From the NCBI GenBank assembly GCA_947458545.1, contig CANGYH010000001.1, positions 1,178,001 to 1,242,000 on the forward strand: a DNA stretch of 64,000 nucleotides, read 5' to 3'. Below are positions 49,779 to 58,193 of the stretch, one piece after another. Below the pieces are notes generated by a model. That model did not search any database and was not told where the DNA came from. It was given only the letters and a program-made list of their open reading frames with translations. Within the stretch, counting starts at the first letter, position 1, and each line of letters begins with the position of its first letter. A program made the position numbers and the translations under genes. Source of the DNA: Cytophagaceae bacterium. GTDB taxonomy: Bacteria; Bacteroidota; Bacteroidia; Cytophagales; Flexibacteraceae.

Positions 49779-50577
49779 GGCCTTGGCCGGGCTGGGCCGC
49801 CGGAGCCGATGGGGTGCCTTGGGCCAGCCTAAAGTCTCGCAGGCCTTGCATGGTGCTGCCTGCAAAAATGAATTTCTGCAGCTCTGGCACTGTGGTCTGC
49901 AGGATATTGTCTTTATCCCCCTCCCAGAGCTTGAGCCCTTGGTGCAGATAAAGGATGTACTCGCCGATGCCCATTACAGAGTTCATATCATGGGTAACGA
50001 CGATGGTGGTAATCTTGTATTCGTCGGTAATCTCAGAAATCAACGCATCGATCAAGATAGACGTTTGCGGATCGAGGCCAGAGTTTGGCTCATCGCAAAA
50101 AAGATAGCGCGGATCGTTGACGATAGCGCGGGCAATACCCACGCGCTTGCGCATACCGCCCGAAAGTTCACTGGGCATCTTGGGCCCGGCGTTCTCTAGC
50201 CCCACACGTTTAAGGCATTGCTGGGCACGATCCTGCTTTTCGTCTAGGGGCAAGTCGGTGAGCAGATCTAGCGGAAAGCGGACGTTTTGCTCTACCGTCT
50301 GAGAGTCGAACAGCGCCGAATTCTGAAAGAGCATCCCCATCTCTCGGCGGATCTGGCGTTGCTCAGACAGCGGTGCCGAGACGAGGTCTCGCCCGTCGTA
50401 CAGCACCTGGCCACTATCGGGCTTGGCCAGGCCAACCATCACTTTAAGCAAAACAGACTTGCCCGTGCCAGAGGCTCCGATGATGAGCGAGTTACGGCTC
50501 TTTTCGAACCTGCCCGACACGCCCTTCAGAATGGTGCGGTCGCCGTAGCTCTTGTGGATGTCTCGAATCTCGATCAT
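49771..50577 (-). CDS. mlaF: ABC transporter ATP-binding protein, MlaF-like
   Basis: A 268-residue ATPase of the phospholipid-transport Mla system. Walker A GASGTGKS is at 34-41, the ABC signature ELSGGMRKRVGIARAI at about 136-151, Walker B YLFCDEPNSGLDP at about 158-170, and an H-loop VVTHDMNSVMGIG follows. The MGMLFQNSALFDSQTVEQNV segment (about 80-99) is characteristic of the MlaF/Ttg2A branch. It pairs with MlaE permease and MlaD; only MlaD is seen in this window, 10 kb away. The first gene of an operon with a lipoprotein and the sugar transferase. A GACCTTTG near-match to a -7 box lies about 14 bases upstream. Confidence 0.88.
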   Translation of the reverse strand: MIEIRDIHKSYGDRTILKGVSGRFEKSRNSLIIGASGTGKSVLLKVMVGLAKPDSGQVLYDGRDLVSAPLSEQRQIRREMGMLFQNSALFDSQTVEQNVRFPLDLLTDLPLDEKQDRAQQCLKRVGLENAGPKMPSELSGGMRKRVGIARAIVNDPRYLFCDEPNSGLDPQTSILIDALISEITDEYKITTIVVTHDMNSVMGIGEYILYLHQGLKLWEGDKDNILQTTVPELQKFIFAGSTMQGLRDFRLAQGTPSAPAAQPGQGHA

Positions 50578-50709
50578 GGCAATGCGCTACAAAGGTCGCT
50601 TGCTAGCAAGCAACTAGGTGCTTGGCAGGCGCCTCACTCATCAGGGTTGCAACAACCCGCCTTTAACGGGCCTCGTTTCAGGGCCTAGGCTGCCAAGGCC
50701 AAAGCCACT

Positions 50710-52569
50710 ATGCCCACAACCATTACAAGCACCAAAACTGCCAGATTATCAGGCCAAAGACAACCCAAACTTAGCGCAGGCATGGGTGCCGTTTATGGTG
50801 TAGAGGCTACCACCTTCCGGGTTTGGGCACCGCATGCAAATGCCGTCTATGTTACGGGCGAGTTTGCAGGCTGGGCCCCAAAAGCCTATGCCCTCCAGCA
50901 CGAGGCCGATGGCTATTGGGCCTGCGCAGTGGCAGGCGTGCAGCCGGGGCAGGCCTATGCCTTTGTGATTACCTACCAAGGACAAGAGCTGTGGCGCGTA
51001 GACCCCTATGCCAGAGAAGTGCGGGGCGAAGGCGAGAAGGCAACGGCCATAGTGGTAGATACCGAGGCCTTCGACTGGGAGGGAGATAATTTCAGGATGC
51101 CCAACTGGAACGAGATGGTGATCTATGAGCTGCACGTTGGCTCTTTTGCACCCGATGCTGCCTCCGGACGGGGCACCTTCGATACAGTGCGCGGCAAGTT
51201 GGAGTATCTGGCCAGCCTCAATGTAAACTGCATTAAACTGATGCCCCCTGCCGAGTTTGATGGCGAGGCTGGCTGGGGCTACAACCCCGTTTATCCTTTT
51301 GCGGTAGAAACCGCCTACGGCGGGCCGCATGCACTAAAGCAGCTTATTAAGGAGGCCCACCGGCATGGCATAGCCGTGTTGATTGATGTGGTGTACAATC
51401 ATCTGGGGCCAAGCGGCAAGCACCTCTGGCGTTTCGACGGATGGGGCCAGGGCGACTTTGGCGGCCTATACTTCTACAACGACGCCCGTGCCGAAACGCC
51501 CTGGGGCCATACCCGGCTCAACTACGGGCTGCCGCAAGTGCGGCGCTACCTGATTGACAACGCCCTGATGTGGCTGCGCGAGTACCGGGCCGACGGCCTG
51601 CGGATAGATTCTGTAAGTCACATCCGCGCCACGGCAGGCAATCCGGACGACCCAACCCAAGACCTGCCCGAAGGCTGGCTCTTTTTGCAGGAGCTTAACC
51701 AGGCCGTACACGCTGAGTTCCCCTGGAAGCTCACCGTGGCCGAAGACCTGCTCTGCAGCGAGTGGGTAACCGCCCCGACAGACAAGGGCGGGGCCGGCTT
51801 CGACACGCAGTGGGACTGCAACTTTATCTACCCCATCCGCGAGATTTTAACCCATGCCCAAGACGAAGACCGCTCTATGCAGGCCGTAGTACAGGCTATT
51901 GGGTTTATGTACGGAGGCAATGCCTTTAACCGCGTCATTTTTACCGAAAGCCACGACGCCGTGGCCCAAGGAAACCAACGCCTGCCTGTAGAGGTAGATG
52001 CCGATAGACCAGATGGCTATTTTGCGATAAAGCGGGCCGTATTGGGCATGGTGCTGGCTGCGGTGTCGCCAGGCATTCCGATGATTTTTCAGGGTCAGGA
52101 GTTTCTAACGCCCGATGAGTTCTTGTTCCCAGAAACAAATGCCCTACGTTGGGAGCTTGCCGAAGTCCACGCCGGCATCGTCCGATTAACATCTGATGCT
52201 TTTGGCCTGCGGCGCAATCTGGCCGGGCAATCTGCCGGGCTAACGGGGCAGCATGTAGATTTTCTGCACGCAAGCGAAGAAAGCCGTATGCTGGTCTTTT
52301 TACGCCGGAAGGCCGAAGGAGGCCCAGGGGATGATATCGTTGTAGCGGTCAACTTTTCGGCAGAGGCACGTGTAGGATACCGAATACCCTTGCCTGCAAG
52401 CGCAACCTATACCGTCTTGCTGAACACTGCATCAAAGCTCTACCATCCAGACTTTGAAGATGTGGGCCTTACAGCCCTAGACGCTGAACGCATTGCACAA
52501 GACGGATATGCCTTTTCAGCCCCATTGGATATTGCGCCCTACAGCCTCCTGGTGCTGGCACAGTCCTGA
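50710..52569 (+). CDS. GH13 alpha-glucan-active enzyme (branching-enzyme-like)
   Basis: A 619-residue alpha-amylase-family protein. An N-terminal E-set domain (about 30-110) contains FRVWAPHANAVYVTGEFAGW, as in branching enzymes and trehalohydrolases. The (beta/alpha)8 barrel has region I DVVYNH (226-231), region II GLRID with the nucleophile Asp 300, region III VAED with Glu 345 and region IV FTESHD with His 415 and Asp 416. A C-terminal beta domain follows. The E-set plus FDT..GKLEYLASLNVNCIKLMP layout resembles GlgB (1,4-alpha-glucan branching enzyme) and malto-oligosyltrehalose trehalohydrolase; the exact specificity is uncertain. No glg or tre genes are adjacent. It is a single gene upstream of lpxC. 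Confidence 0.85.
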   Translation: MPTTITSTKTARLSGQRQPKLSAGMGAVYGVEATTFRVWAPHANAVYVTGEFAGWAPKAYALQHEADGYWACAVAGVQPGQAYAFVITYQGQELWRVDPYAREVRGEGEKATAIVVDTEAFDWEGDNFRMPNWNEMVIYELHVGSFAPDAASGRGTFDTVRGKLEYLASLNVNCIKLMPPAEFDGEAGWGYNPVYPFAVETAYGGPHALKQLIKEAHRHGIAVLIDVVYNHLGPSGKHLWRFDGWGQGDFGGLYFYNDARAETPWGHTRLNYGLPQVRRYLIDNALMWLREYRADGLRIDSVSHIRATAGNPDDPTQDLPEGWLFLQELNQAVHAEFPWKLTVAEDLLCSEWVTAPTDKGGAGFDTQWDCNFIYPIREILTHAQDEDRSMQAVVQAIGFMYGGNAFNRVIFTESHDAVAQGNQRLPVEVDADRPDGYFAIKRAVLGMVLAAVSPGIPMIFQGQEFLTPDEFLFPETNALRWELAEVHAGIVRLTSDAFGLRRNLAGQSAGLTGQHVDFLHASEESRMLVFLRRKAEGGPGDDIVVAVNFSAEARVGYRIPLPASATYTVLLNTASKLYHPDFEDVGLTALDAERIAQDGYAFSAPLDIAPYSLLVLAQS

Positions 52570-52635
52570 ACGCTGCACAATTCTGCGCCAAAACATAGTT
52601 TTAGCTTCTTAGCCTACAACCGTGCCAGGTGCTGA

Positions 52636-52669
52636 TTTGCACCTAGCCGCTGGCCTTTGGTTATCTTTG
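52636..52669 (+). promoter_or_regulatory. Promoter of lpxC/fabZ-lpxA
   Basis: TTTG (52636-52639), 22 bases, then TATCTTTG (52662-52669). Both boxes fit the Bacteroidetes consensus with slightly long spacing. The ATG follows 145 bases later, so the leader is long. The 244 bases between the GH13 gene and lpxC hold no other feature I can support. Confidence 0.55.
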
Positions 52670-52814
52670 CCCGTTCCTGAAAAAGCACCGGCCTGCTCTG
52701 CCGTGTCGGATCAGGGCAATCAGTACTCCTCGCCTTGGGTGAGACGGTTTGCCGGGCATGCGCAAAGAACACTGCGCCTGATGCGGCAACACCCTCAGCC
52801 GAAGGCCCTGCGCG

Positions 52815-54209
52815 ATGAATACCAAGCAACACACGCTCAAAGGTCCTGTTACGGTTTCAGGCACCGGGCTCCATACGGGCCGGCCGGTAACGATGACCTT
52901 TTTGCCGGCACCTGTCCACCATGGATTTAAGTTTCAGCGGATAGACTTGCCAGGCCAGCCAATCGTAGAAGCCGACGCAGACCTGGTGGTAGAGACAGCG
53001 CGTGGCACTGTACTTGAAAAAGACGGTGCGCGCGTCCACACCGTAGAGCATGCCCTAGCCGCTTTGGTGGGTATGCAGGTGGACAATACACTCATCCAGC
53101 TCGACAACGAGGAGGTGCCCATCATGGACGGCTCTGCCCTACCTTTTGTGGAGGCCATAGAGCGCGTTGGGCTAGAAGAGCAAAATGCCCTCCGTAACTT
53201 CTTCTCTGTAACTGAGGCCATCACCTACCGAGAGGAGGAGCGCGACACAGACATCGCCGCCCTACCGCTAGACGACTACCGGCTAACGGTGATGGTGGAT
53301 TACAACTCGCCGGTGCTGGGCTCTCAACACGCCAGTATTGCGCACATTGGGCAGTTTCCTGGGCAGATTGCCAGTTGCCGCACCTTCTGCTTTTTGCACG
53401 AGGTAGAGGCCTTGTTCAAGGCCAACCTCATCCAGGGGGGTGATCTATCCAACGCTATTGTTGTGGTAGACCGCAAGGTAGAAGACAGCGAGCTGGACTA
53501 TCTGGCAGGCCTCTTCAAGCAGCCCAAAATTGAGGTAAAGGCCGAAGGCATCCTCAACAACCTGGAGCTTCGCTACAAAAACGAGCCCGCCCGCCACAAA
53601 CTGCTGGATATGGTCGGAGATCTGGCCCTGGCGGGGCGCCCCCTGAAGGCGCAGATTTTGGCAGCTCGGCCTGGCCACAGCACCAACGTGGCCTTTGCCA
53701 AAAAGCTCAAAAAGCTGATGAAGGAGGAGGAGCGCCGCAAAGCGCCCGTTTACGACCCCACCAAGCCTCCCTTGTTAGACGTAAACCAGATTTACAAGAA
53801 TCTGCCCCACGGCTACCCCTTCCGCCTGATAGACCGAATCTTCCATTTAGACGAAAACTCGGTGGCGGGCGTTAAGAATGTTACCATCAACGAGCCTTTC
53901 TTCCAGGGGCACTTTCCGGGCAACCCAGTAATGCCAGGTGTGCTGCAGATTGAGGCGATGGCCCAGACGGGCGGTATTTTGGTGCTAAGCACCGTGCCAG
54001 ACCCGGAAAACTACTGGACCTACTTTTTAACGGTGGAAAACTGCCGCTTCCGCCGCATGGTGGTACCCGGAGACACCATCATTTTTAAGTGTGAGTTGCT
54101 GGCCCCCATCCGCAGGGGCATAGCCAAAATGCAAGGCCAAGCCTTTGTAAACGGAAACATCGTGTGCGAGGCCACCATGTCGGCCAGCATCGTCAGAAAA
54201 GATCAATAA
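52815..54209 (+). CDS. lpxC-fabZ: Bifunctional UDP-3-O-acyl-N-acetylglucosamine deacetylase / 3-hydroxyacyl-ACP dehydratase
   Basis: A 464-residue fusion. The N-terminal LpxC domain (about 1-310), the zinc deacetylase committing UDP-acyl-GlcNAc to lipid A synthesis, has TVEHALAALVGMQVDN with zinc His 79, and KNEPARHKLLDMVGDLAL with the other His and Asp ligands. The C-terminal FabZ domain (about 325-464) dehydrates 3-hydroxyacyl-ACP in fatty-acid synthesis; it has LPHGYPFRLIDRI and FFQGHFPGNPVMPGVLQIEAMAQTGG, with the catalytic His and Glu. This fusion is characteristic of Bacteroidetes and links lipid A and phospholipid acyl supply. The stop overlaps the lpxA start by one base (TAATG). Confidence 0.96.
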   Translation: MNTKQHTLKGPVTVSGTGLHTGRPVTMTFLPAPVHHGFKFQRIDLPGQPIVEADADLVVETARGTVLEKDGARVHTVEHALAALVGMQVDNTLIQLDNEEVPIMDGSALPFVEAIERVGLEEQNALRNFFSVTEAITYREEERDTDIAALPLDDYRLTVMVDYNSPVLGSQHASIAHIGQFPGQIASCRTFCFLHEVEALFKANLIQGGDLSNAIVVVDRKVEDSELDYLAGLFKQPKIEVKAEGILNNLELRYKNEPARHKLLDMVGDLALAGRPLKAQILAARPGHSTNVAFAKKLKKLMKEEERRKAPVYDPTKPPLLDVNQIYKNLPHGYPFRLIDRIFHLDENSVAGVKNVTINEPFFQGHFPGNPVMPGVLQIEAMAQTGGILVLSTVPDPENYWTYFLTVENCRFRRMVVPGDTIIFKCELLAPIRRGIAKMQGQAFVNGNIVCEATMSASIVRKDQ

Positions 54210-55009
54210 TGATTCAGCCACTGGCCTACATACATCCCCAAGCCAAGATTGCCGACAACGTAATTGTTGAGCCCTTTGCCATCATCCACAAAAACGTAGA
54301 GATCGAAGAGGGTACCTGGGTGGGCTCGCATGCCGTCATCAACGAGGGTGCGCGCATCGGCAAAAACTGCAAGATCTACCCCGGTGCCATCATCAGCGCC
54401 GTGCCGCAAGACCTCAAGTTTGAAGGCGAAGAGACGGTTTGCGTAATCGGAGACAATACCACCGTGCGCGAGTATGCCACCGTCCACCGAGGCACCCGCG
54501 ACAGGTACAAAACATCCGTAGGCCGCAACTGCCTTATCATGGAGTACGTCCACATTGCCCACGACTGCATCCTGGGCGACAACGTAATCCTCTCTAACAC
54601 CGTCCAGCTCGCCGGCCACGTAACCGTAGACGAGTGGGCCATCGTAGGCGGCGGGGCGTTGGTGCACCAGTTTACCCGCATCGGCAGCCATGCCATGATC
54701 CAGGGCGGTGCGCTGGTGCGCAAAGACATCCCACCTTTCATCAAAGCCGGGCGCGAGCCGTTGGTCTATGCAGGCGTAAACTCCATCGGCCTGCGCCGCC
54801 GGGGCTTCTCTAACGAGAAGATCAACGAGGTGGCAGACGTTTACCGCATCATTTACCTGGCAGGCAAAGGCCTCAACAAAGCCCTGGACGACGTAGAGCT
54901 CAGCCTCCCTCCCAGCAAAGAGCGCGACGAAATCGTCAACTTCATCCGAGCCTCTGAGCGCGGTATTATGAAGGGGACCTTAGGCAACAAGGAGACGGTG
55001 GAAGAATAG
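54209..55009 (+). CDS. lpxA: UDP-N-acetylglucosamine acyltransferase
   Basis: LpxA attaches the first 3-hydroxyacyl chain to UDP-GlcNAc in lipid A synthesis. The 266-residue protein is a left-handed beta-helix: repeated hexapeptides such as IADNVIVEPFAIIHKNVEIEEGTW run from residue 10 on. The catalytic His region reads MEYVHIAHDCILGDNVILSNTV, and the C-terminal helical domain contains NSIGLRRRGFSNEKI. The ATG overlaps the lpxC/fabZ stop codon. LpxD, needed later in the pathway and often neighbouring in Bacteroidetes, is absent here. A short terminator follows. Confidence 0.97.
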   Translation: MIQPLAYIHPQAKIADNVIVEPFAIIHKNVEIEEGTWVGSHAVINEGARIGKNCKIYPGAIISAVPQDLKFEGEETVCVIGDNTTVREYATVHRGTRDRYKTSVGRNCLIMEYVHIAHDCILGDNVILSNTVQLAGHVTVDEWAIVGGGALVHQFTRIGSHAMIQGGALVRKDIPPFIKAGREPLVYAGVNSIGLRRRGFSNEKINEVADVYRIIYLAGKGLNKALDDVELSLPPSKERDEIVNFIRASERGIMKGTLGNKETVEE

Positions 55010-55033
55010 TACCCTCCCTAAACTTTATCCTTA

Positions 55034-55058
55034 AGCCCCGGCAATGCCAGGGCTTTTT
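55034..55058 (+). terminator. Intrinsic terminator of lpxA
   Basis: AGCCC and GGCA pair with TGCC and GGGCT (with small bulges) between 55034 and 55054, then TTTTT. It lies about 25 bases after the lpxA stop. Confidence 0.68.
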
Positions 55059-55166
55059 GTTGCCCTCTATCGCAACAAACTAGAGATGCTTCAACATGCG
55101 TTTAACCCAATTTAAGATGGGTTAGGCGCGTTAACGATGCAACTTGCAAGCGTATAAACATCGGCT

Positions 55167-56780
55167 ATGAAGTACGGCTCCCTCCTGATTGCGTTCTCAC
55201 TTCTCTCAACAGCAGCCCAGGCTGAAGACTACCGCGTGCCCGGCAAAGTAGCCGAGGCTTTGCTATACCCAGCCCAGGCGCAACTTACGTTGCGGGCGCA
55301 GGTGCAGATTGCTGCCGCCGGCGAGCATACCATCTTCATAACACGTACGCGGGGTTATATAGACCCTCGCACCCTGCAAGTGCGTGGCCAGGGCGACTTT
55401 ACCCTGCTGTCTGCCCGGCTTACGCAAGATTTTGTACCCGAGGCAGCTCTACCCTCAGCTATTAAAGCCCTCAAAGACTCTGCCGAAGACTTGCGTGCCG
55501 ACCTCGAAAGCCTCCGTGCCCAACGCGATGTCTATGGCAAAGAAGAAGAAATGCTCCTGCTCAACCGCAAGGTAACAGGCGAAAACACCGGCCTCACCAG
55601 TACCCTGGAGCTACAACGTGCCCTCGACTATTTCCGCGAGCGTATGCTGGTGGTCAAAGCCAAGCAACAGTCGCTAGACGAGCGCATTAGGCGGGCAAAA
55701 GACCTTTATGATGCTACCAAGGCCCAGCTAGACCAACAAATGGGCAACCTCAAGGCACCCGCCGAGGTGATCGCTGTTCAGGTTCGGACGGCCAAACCCG
55801 GGCCTGTATTGGTGCTGGCATCTTACCTGACAGACCAAGCCAGTTGGAGCCCAAGCTATGATGCCCGCGGGGCAGAAGGCAAGGCCACCATCAACCTTGT
55901 GCTCAAGGCTCAGGTAAGCCAGCGTACAGGCCAAGCTTGGGACCGCGTAAAGCTGCAGTTTAGCAGCGGAAACCCAGGGTTGGGGGCCGAAAAACCTACC
56001 CTGCCAACGTTAACCGTAGGCTTCCAAGAGCAGGTACCAGTTGCCATCATGTATCGAGCCCGTATGGCAGCCCCCAGCATGGCAGGTAACCAGGAGGCCG
56101 CCCCCATGATGGCCAAGGCCCAAGAGCCTATGGCGGATGCAGCCGTCCAGACGGCAAGCATAGACGACGGCGGCCTAGGCCTGCTCTTCACCCTAGAGCA
56201 ACCCGCCAATGTCCCCACCTCCGAGCAAGATGTAACTACCCTCGAGCTGCGCCGCCAAGACTTGCAAGCCCAGCAGCGCCTGGCCTGCGCCCCTGCCCTA
56301 GACCCAGACGTGTTCGTAGTGGCCACCATCCGAGACTGGGGCAGCCAGAACCTGCTGCCAGGCCCGGTCCAGGTCTTTTACGATGGCGTCTTTACGGGAG
56401 AGAGCTTCTTGCCCGCCAGCACTGCCCAAGACAGCCTGCAGCTGAGCTTGGGCCGAGACCGCAAGGTGCTGGTGCGCCGCCAGGCTATGCCCACCAAAGA
56501 GAGCCGCAATTTCCTGGGAGGTAAGAAGATCCAGGCCTACGCCTTTGAGACGACGGTGGTCAACAACCGCAAGGATGCCATCGTGCTGCGGCTGGAGGAC
56601 CGCATCCCCGTCAGCAGAAATGCCGAAATAGAAGTGGAGGCCCAGGAGCTGAGCGGAGCCACACCGGATTCGGAGGGCATATTACGCTACGACATCCCCC
56701 TGGCCGCGAGCCAAACGAAGAAGCAAGGGCTGCGTTACACCATCCGCTACCCTAAAGACAAGGCCATCACAGTGCGGTAG
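55167..56780 (+). CDS. Mucoidy inhibitor MuiA-like / DUF4139 family exported protein
   Basis: A 537-residue exported protein with a signal peptide (cleavage after AQA|EDY). An N-terminal DUF4140 domain (about 30-125) with KVAEALLYPAQAQLTLRAQVQI, a coiled-coil segment (about 95-195) and the DUF4139 domain (about 210-537) with LASYLTDQASWSPSYDARGAEG, VSQRTGQAWDRVKLQFSSG and the C-terminal GLRYTIRYPKDK. This is the mucoidy inhibitor A family, whose function is unknown in Bacteroidetes. A Met/Ala-rich low-complexity stretch lies at about 290-325. It is monocistronic and precedes the M16 gene by 54 bases. Confidence 0.85.
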   Translation: MKYGSLLIAFSLLSTAAQAEDYRVPGKVAEALLYPAQAQLTLRAQVQIAAAGEHTIFITRTRGYIDPRTLQVRGQGDFTLLSARLTQDFVPEAALPSAIKALKDSAEDLRADLESLRAQRDVYGKEEEMLLLNRKVTGENTGLTSTLELQRALDYFRERMLVVKAKQQSLDERIRRAKDLYDATKAQLDQQMGNLKAPAEVIAVQVRTAKPGPVLVLASYLTDQASWSPSYDARGAEGKATINLVLKAQVSQRTGQAWDRVKLQFSSGNPGLGAEKPTLPTLTVGFQEQVPVAIMYRARMAAPSMAGNQEAAPMMAKAQEPMADAAVQTASIDDGGLGLLFTLEQPANVPTSEQDVTTLELRRQDLQAQQRLACAPALDPDVFVVATIRDWGSQNLLPGPVQVFYDGVFTGESFLPASTAQDSLQLSLGRDRKVLVRRQAMPTKESRNFLGGKKIQAYAFETTVVNNRKDAIVLRLEDRIPVSRNAEIEVEAQELSGATPDSEGILRYDIPLAASQTKKQGLRYTIRYPKDKAITVR

Positions 56781-56819
56781 GCAGAGCCTGGAATTGGGGT
56801 CTAGCCCCTTGCCCTGCCC

Positions 56820-56827
56820 TACTTTTG
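56820..56827 (+). promoter_or_regulatory. Putative -7 element of the M16 gene, next to the start codon
   Basis: TACTTTTG, an exact TAnnTTTG match, ending seven bases before the ATG at 56835. The transcript would be leaderless or nearly so. Confidence 0.48.
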
Positions 56828-56834
56828 CATCCCT

Positions 56835-58109
56835 ATGCTAGACCGCCGCACGCCCCCGCCGATACATCCGATTATCGTCCCACCCATGCCGGCAGCAGAG
56901 GTTAGGCCTTTGTCAGGTGGCAGCCGGTTACACGTGATGCGGCAAGGGGGGCAACCCATCGTTGCGCTGGAGATTTATCTACCCACACCCGGCCATGGGG
57001 CGCGGCCGCTGCCGCTCAACATGGCCGTTGCCATGCTGCAAGAGGGCACACGCAACCGCTCGGCAGCCGAGCTGCAAGAGGCCCTGGCCCTGAAGGGGGC
57101 CTTCGTCAGCCTGGGAGCAGACGAAGAGCATGCCCACCTCGGTATCTACACCCTGGCCCGCTTTGTGCCCGATGTGCTAGGCCTGCTGCGCGAGATGCTA
57201 ACCGAGGCCAGCTTCGACGAAGAACCCTTTGCCCTGCAAAAAGCCCAGGCCTTACAGAGCTATCGCATCGGCCGTGAGAAGACGACGGTGCTGGCCTCAG
57301 AGGCTTTCAATGCCAGGATTTTTGGACCTGATAGCTTTCTGGGTGCGGTGCCAACAGAGGCCGAGATAGAGGGTACCTCCGCCCTGGCAGCTTCTGAGCT
57401 GTACTACAACCACCTCGCCACCCAGCGGGCAGAGGTCTTTCTGGCAGGCCAGTTTGAGCCAGGTTTGGTCGAGGTCGTAGCCGATGCACTGGCCCCCATC
57501 CTGGGGCAGCGCCACAACGAGCATGCCTTGCTAGGCTCTGCCGTTGCCTATAAAGAAGGCGAGCGCCTTGAAGTGCCAAAACCTGGCAGCCAACAAGTCA
57601 GCCTCCGCCTGGGCCGGCGCCTCTTCGGGCGCGAGCATAAGGACTACTTCACCATGCGCATCCTGACGGAGCTGTACGGCGGCTACTTCGGCAGCCGCCT
57701 TATGAAGAACGTGCGCGAAGAAAAGGGGCTGACCTATGGTATCTCTGCCAGGCTACGGCCGGTAAAGGGAACAGGGGCTTTCGTCATTGGTACGGATGTA
57801 AACCAAGACAACTACCAATTGGCCGTCCAAGAGATATTCGCCGAAATGCGCAGGCTGCAAGAAGAACCCATACCCACAGAAGAGCTTGAGACGGTGCGCA
57901 ATTATATGCTAGGCAACTTTGCTGCAGGGCTGGGCACGGTGCTGCAGGCCATGGACAGGCACAAGGTGACTGTGCTCTCTGGCCTACCTGCAGATTACCA
58001 TCAGCAATACCTCACTGCCATCAGGCAGGTAACGCCCGAGCAGTTGCAAGCCTGCGCCCAGACGTATCTACGTCCAGAGGATATGCTGACAGTCGCGGCC
58101 GGGGTGTAG
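56835..58109 (+). CDS. M16-family (insulinase/pitrilysin) protein lacking the zinc motif
   Basis: A 424-residue M16 half-enzyme. The start LDRRTPPPIHPI followed by RLHVMRQGGQPIVALEIYL matches Bacteroidetes M16 proteins, supporting the ATG at 56835. The position where active M16 peptidases carry HxxEH reads AVAML (64-68), so the zinc site is absent. The C-terminal R/Y pair is present in GYFGSRLMKNVREEKGLTYGI. This is the profile of the inactive partner subunit of a heterodimeric M16 peptidase, as in mitochondrial processing peptidase and many bacterial two-gene systems. No active M16 gene is in the window, so the partner is elsewhere or missing. Signal peptide not seen; a cytoplasmic or periplasmic place cannot be fixed. 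Confidence 0.88.
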   Translation: MLDRRTPPPIHPIIVPPMPAAEVRPLSGGSRLHVMRQGGQPIVALEIYLPTPGHGARPLPLNMAVAMLQEGTRNRSAAELQEALALKGAFVSLGADEEHAHLGIYTLARFVPDVLGLLREMLTEASFDEEPFALQKAQALQSYRIGREKTTVLASEAFNARIFGPDSFLGAVPTEAEIEGTSALAASELYYNHLATQRAEVFLAGQFEPGLVEVVADALAPILGQRHNEHALLGSAVAYKEGERLEVPKPGSQQVSLRLGRRLFGREHKDYFTMRILTELYGGYFGSRLMKNVREEKGLTYGISARLRPVKGTGAFVIGTDVNQDNYQLAVQEIFAEMRRLQEEPIPTEELETVRNYMLGNFAAGLGTVLQAMDRHKVTVLSGLPADYHQQYLTAIRQVTPEQLQACAQTYLRPEDMLTVAAGV

Positions 58110-58138
58110 CCCCGGCAGCCTGCCTAGCACCCCCTAAT

Positions 58139-58175
58139 TGCAAAAGACCCAGCCTTGCGAGCTGGGTCTTTTGCA
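58139..58175. terminator. Bidirectional terminator between the M16 gene and the OmpA gene
   Basis: A 15-bp perfect stem (58139-58153 with 58161-58175) with a 7-base loop. Each outer arm ends in TGCAAAAGA or TCTTTTGCA, giving a U-run for both directions. It lies between convergent genes. Confidence 0.8.
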
Positions 58176-58193
58176 TTGCGAGAGGGCAAGAAC

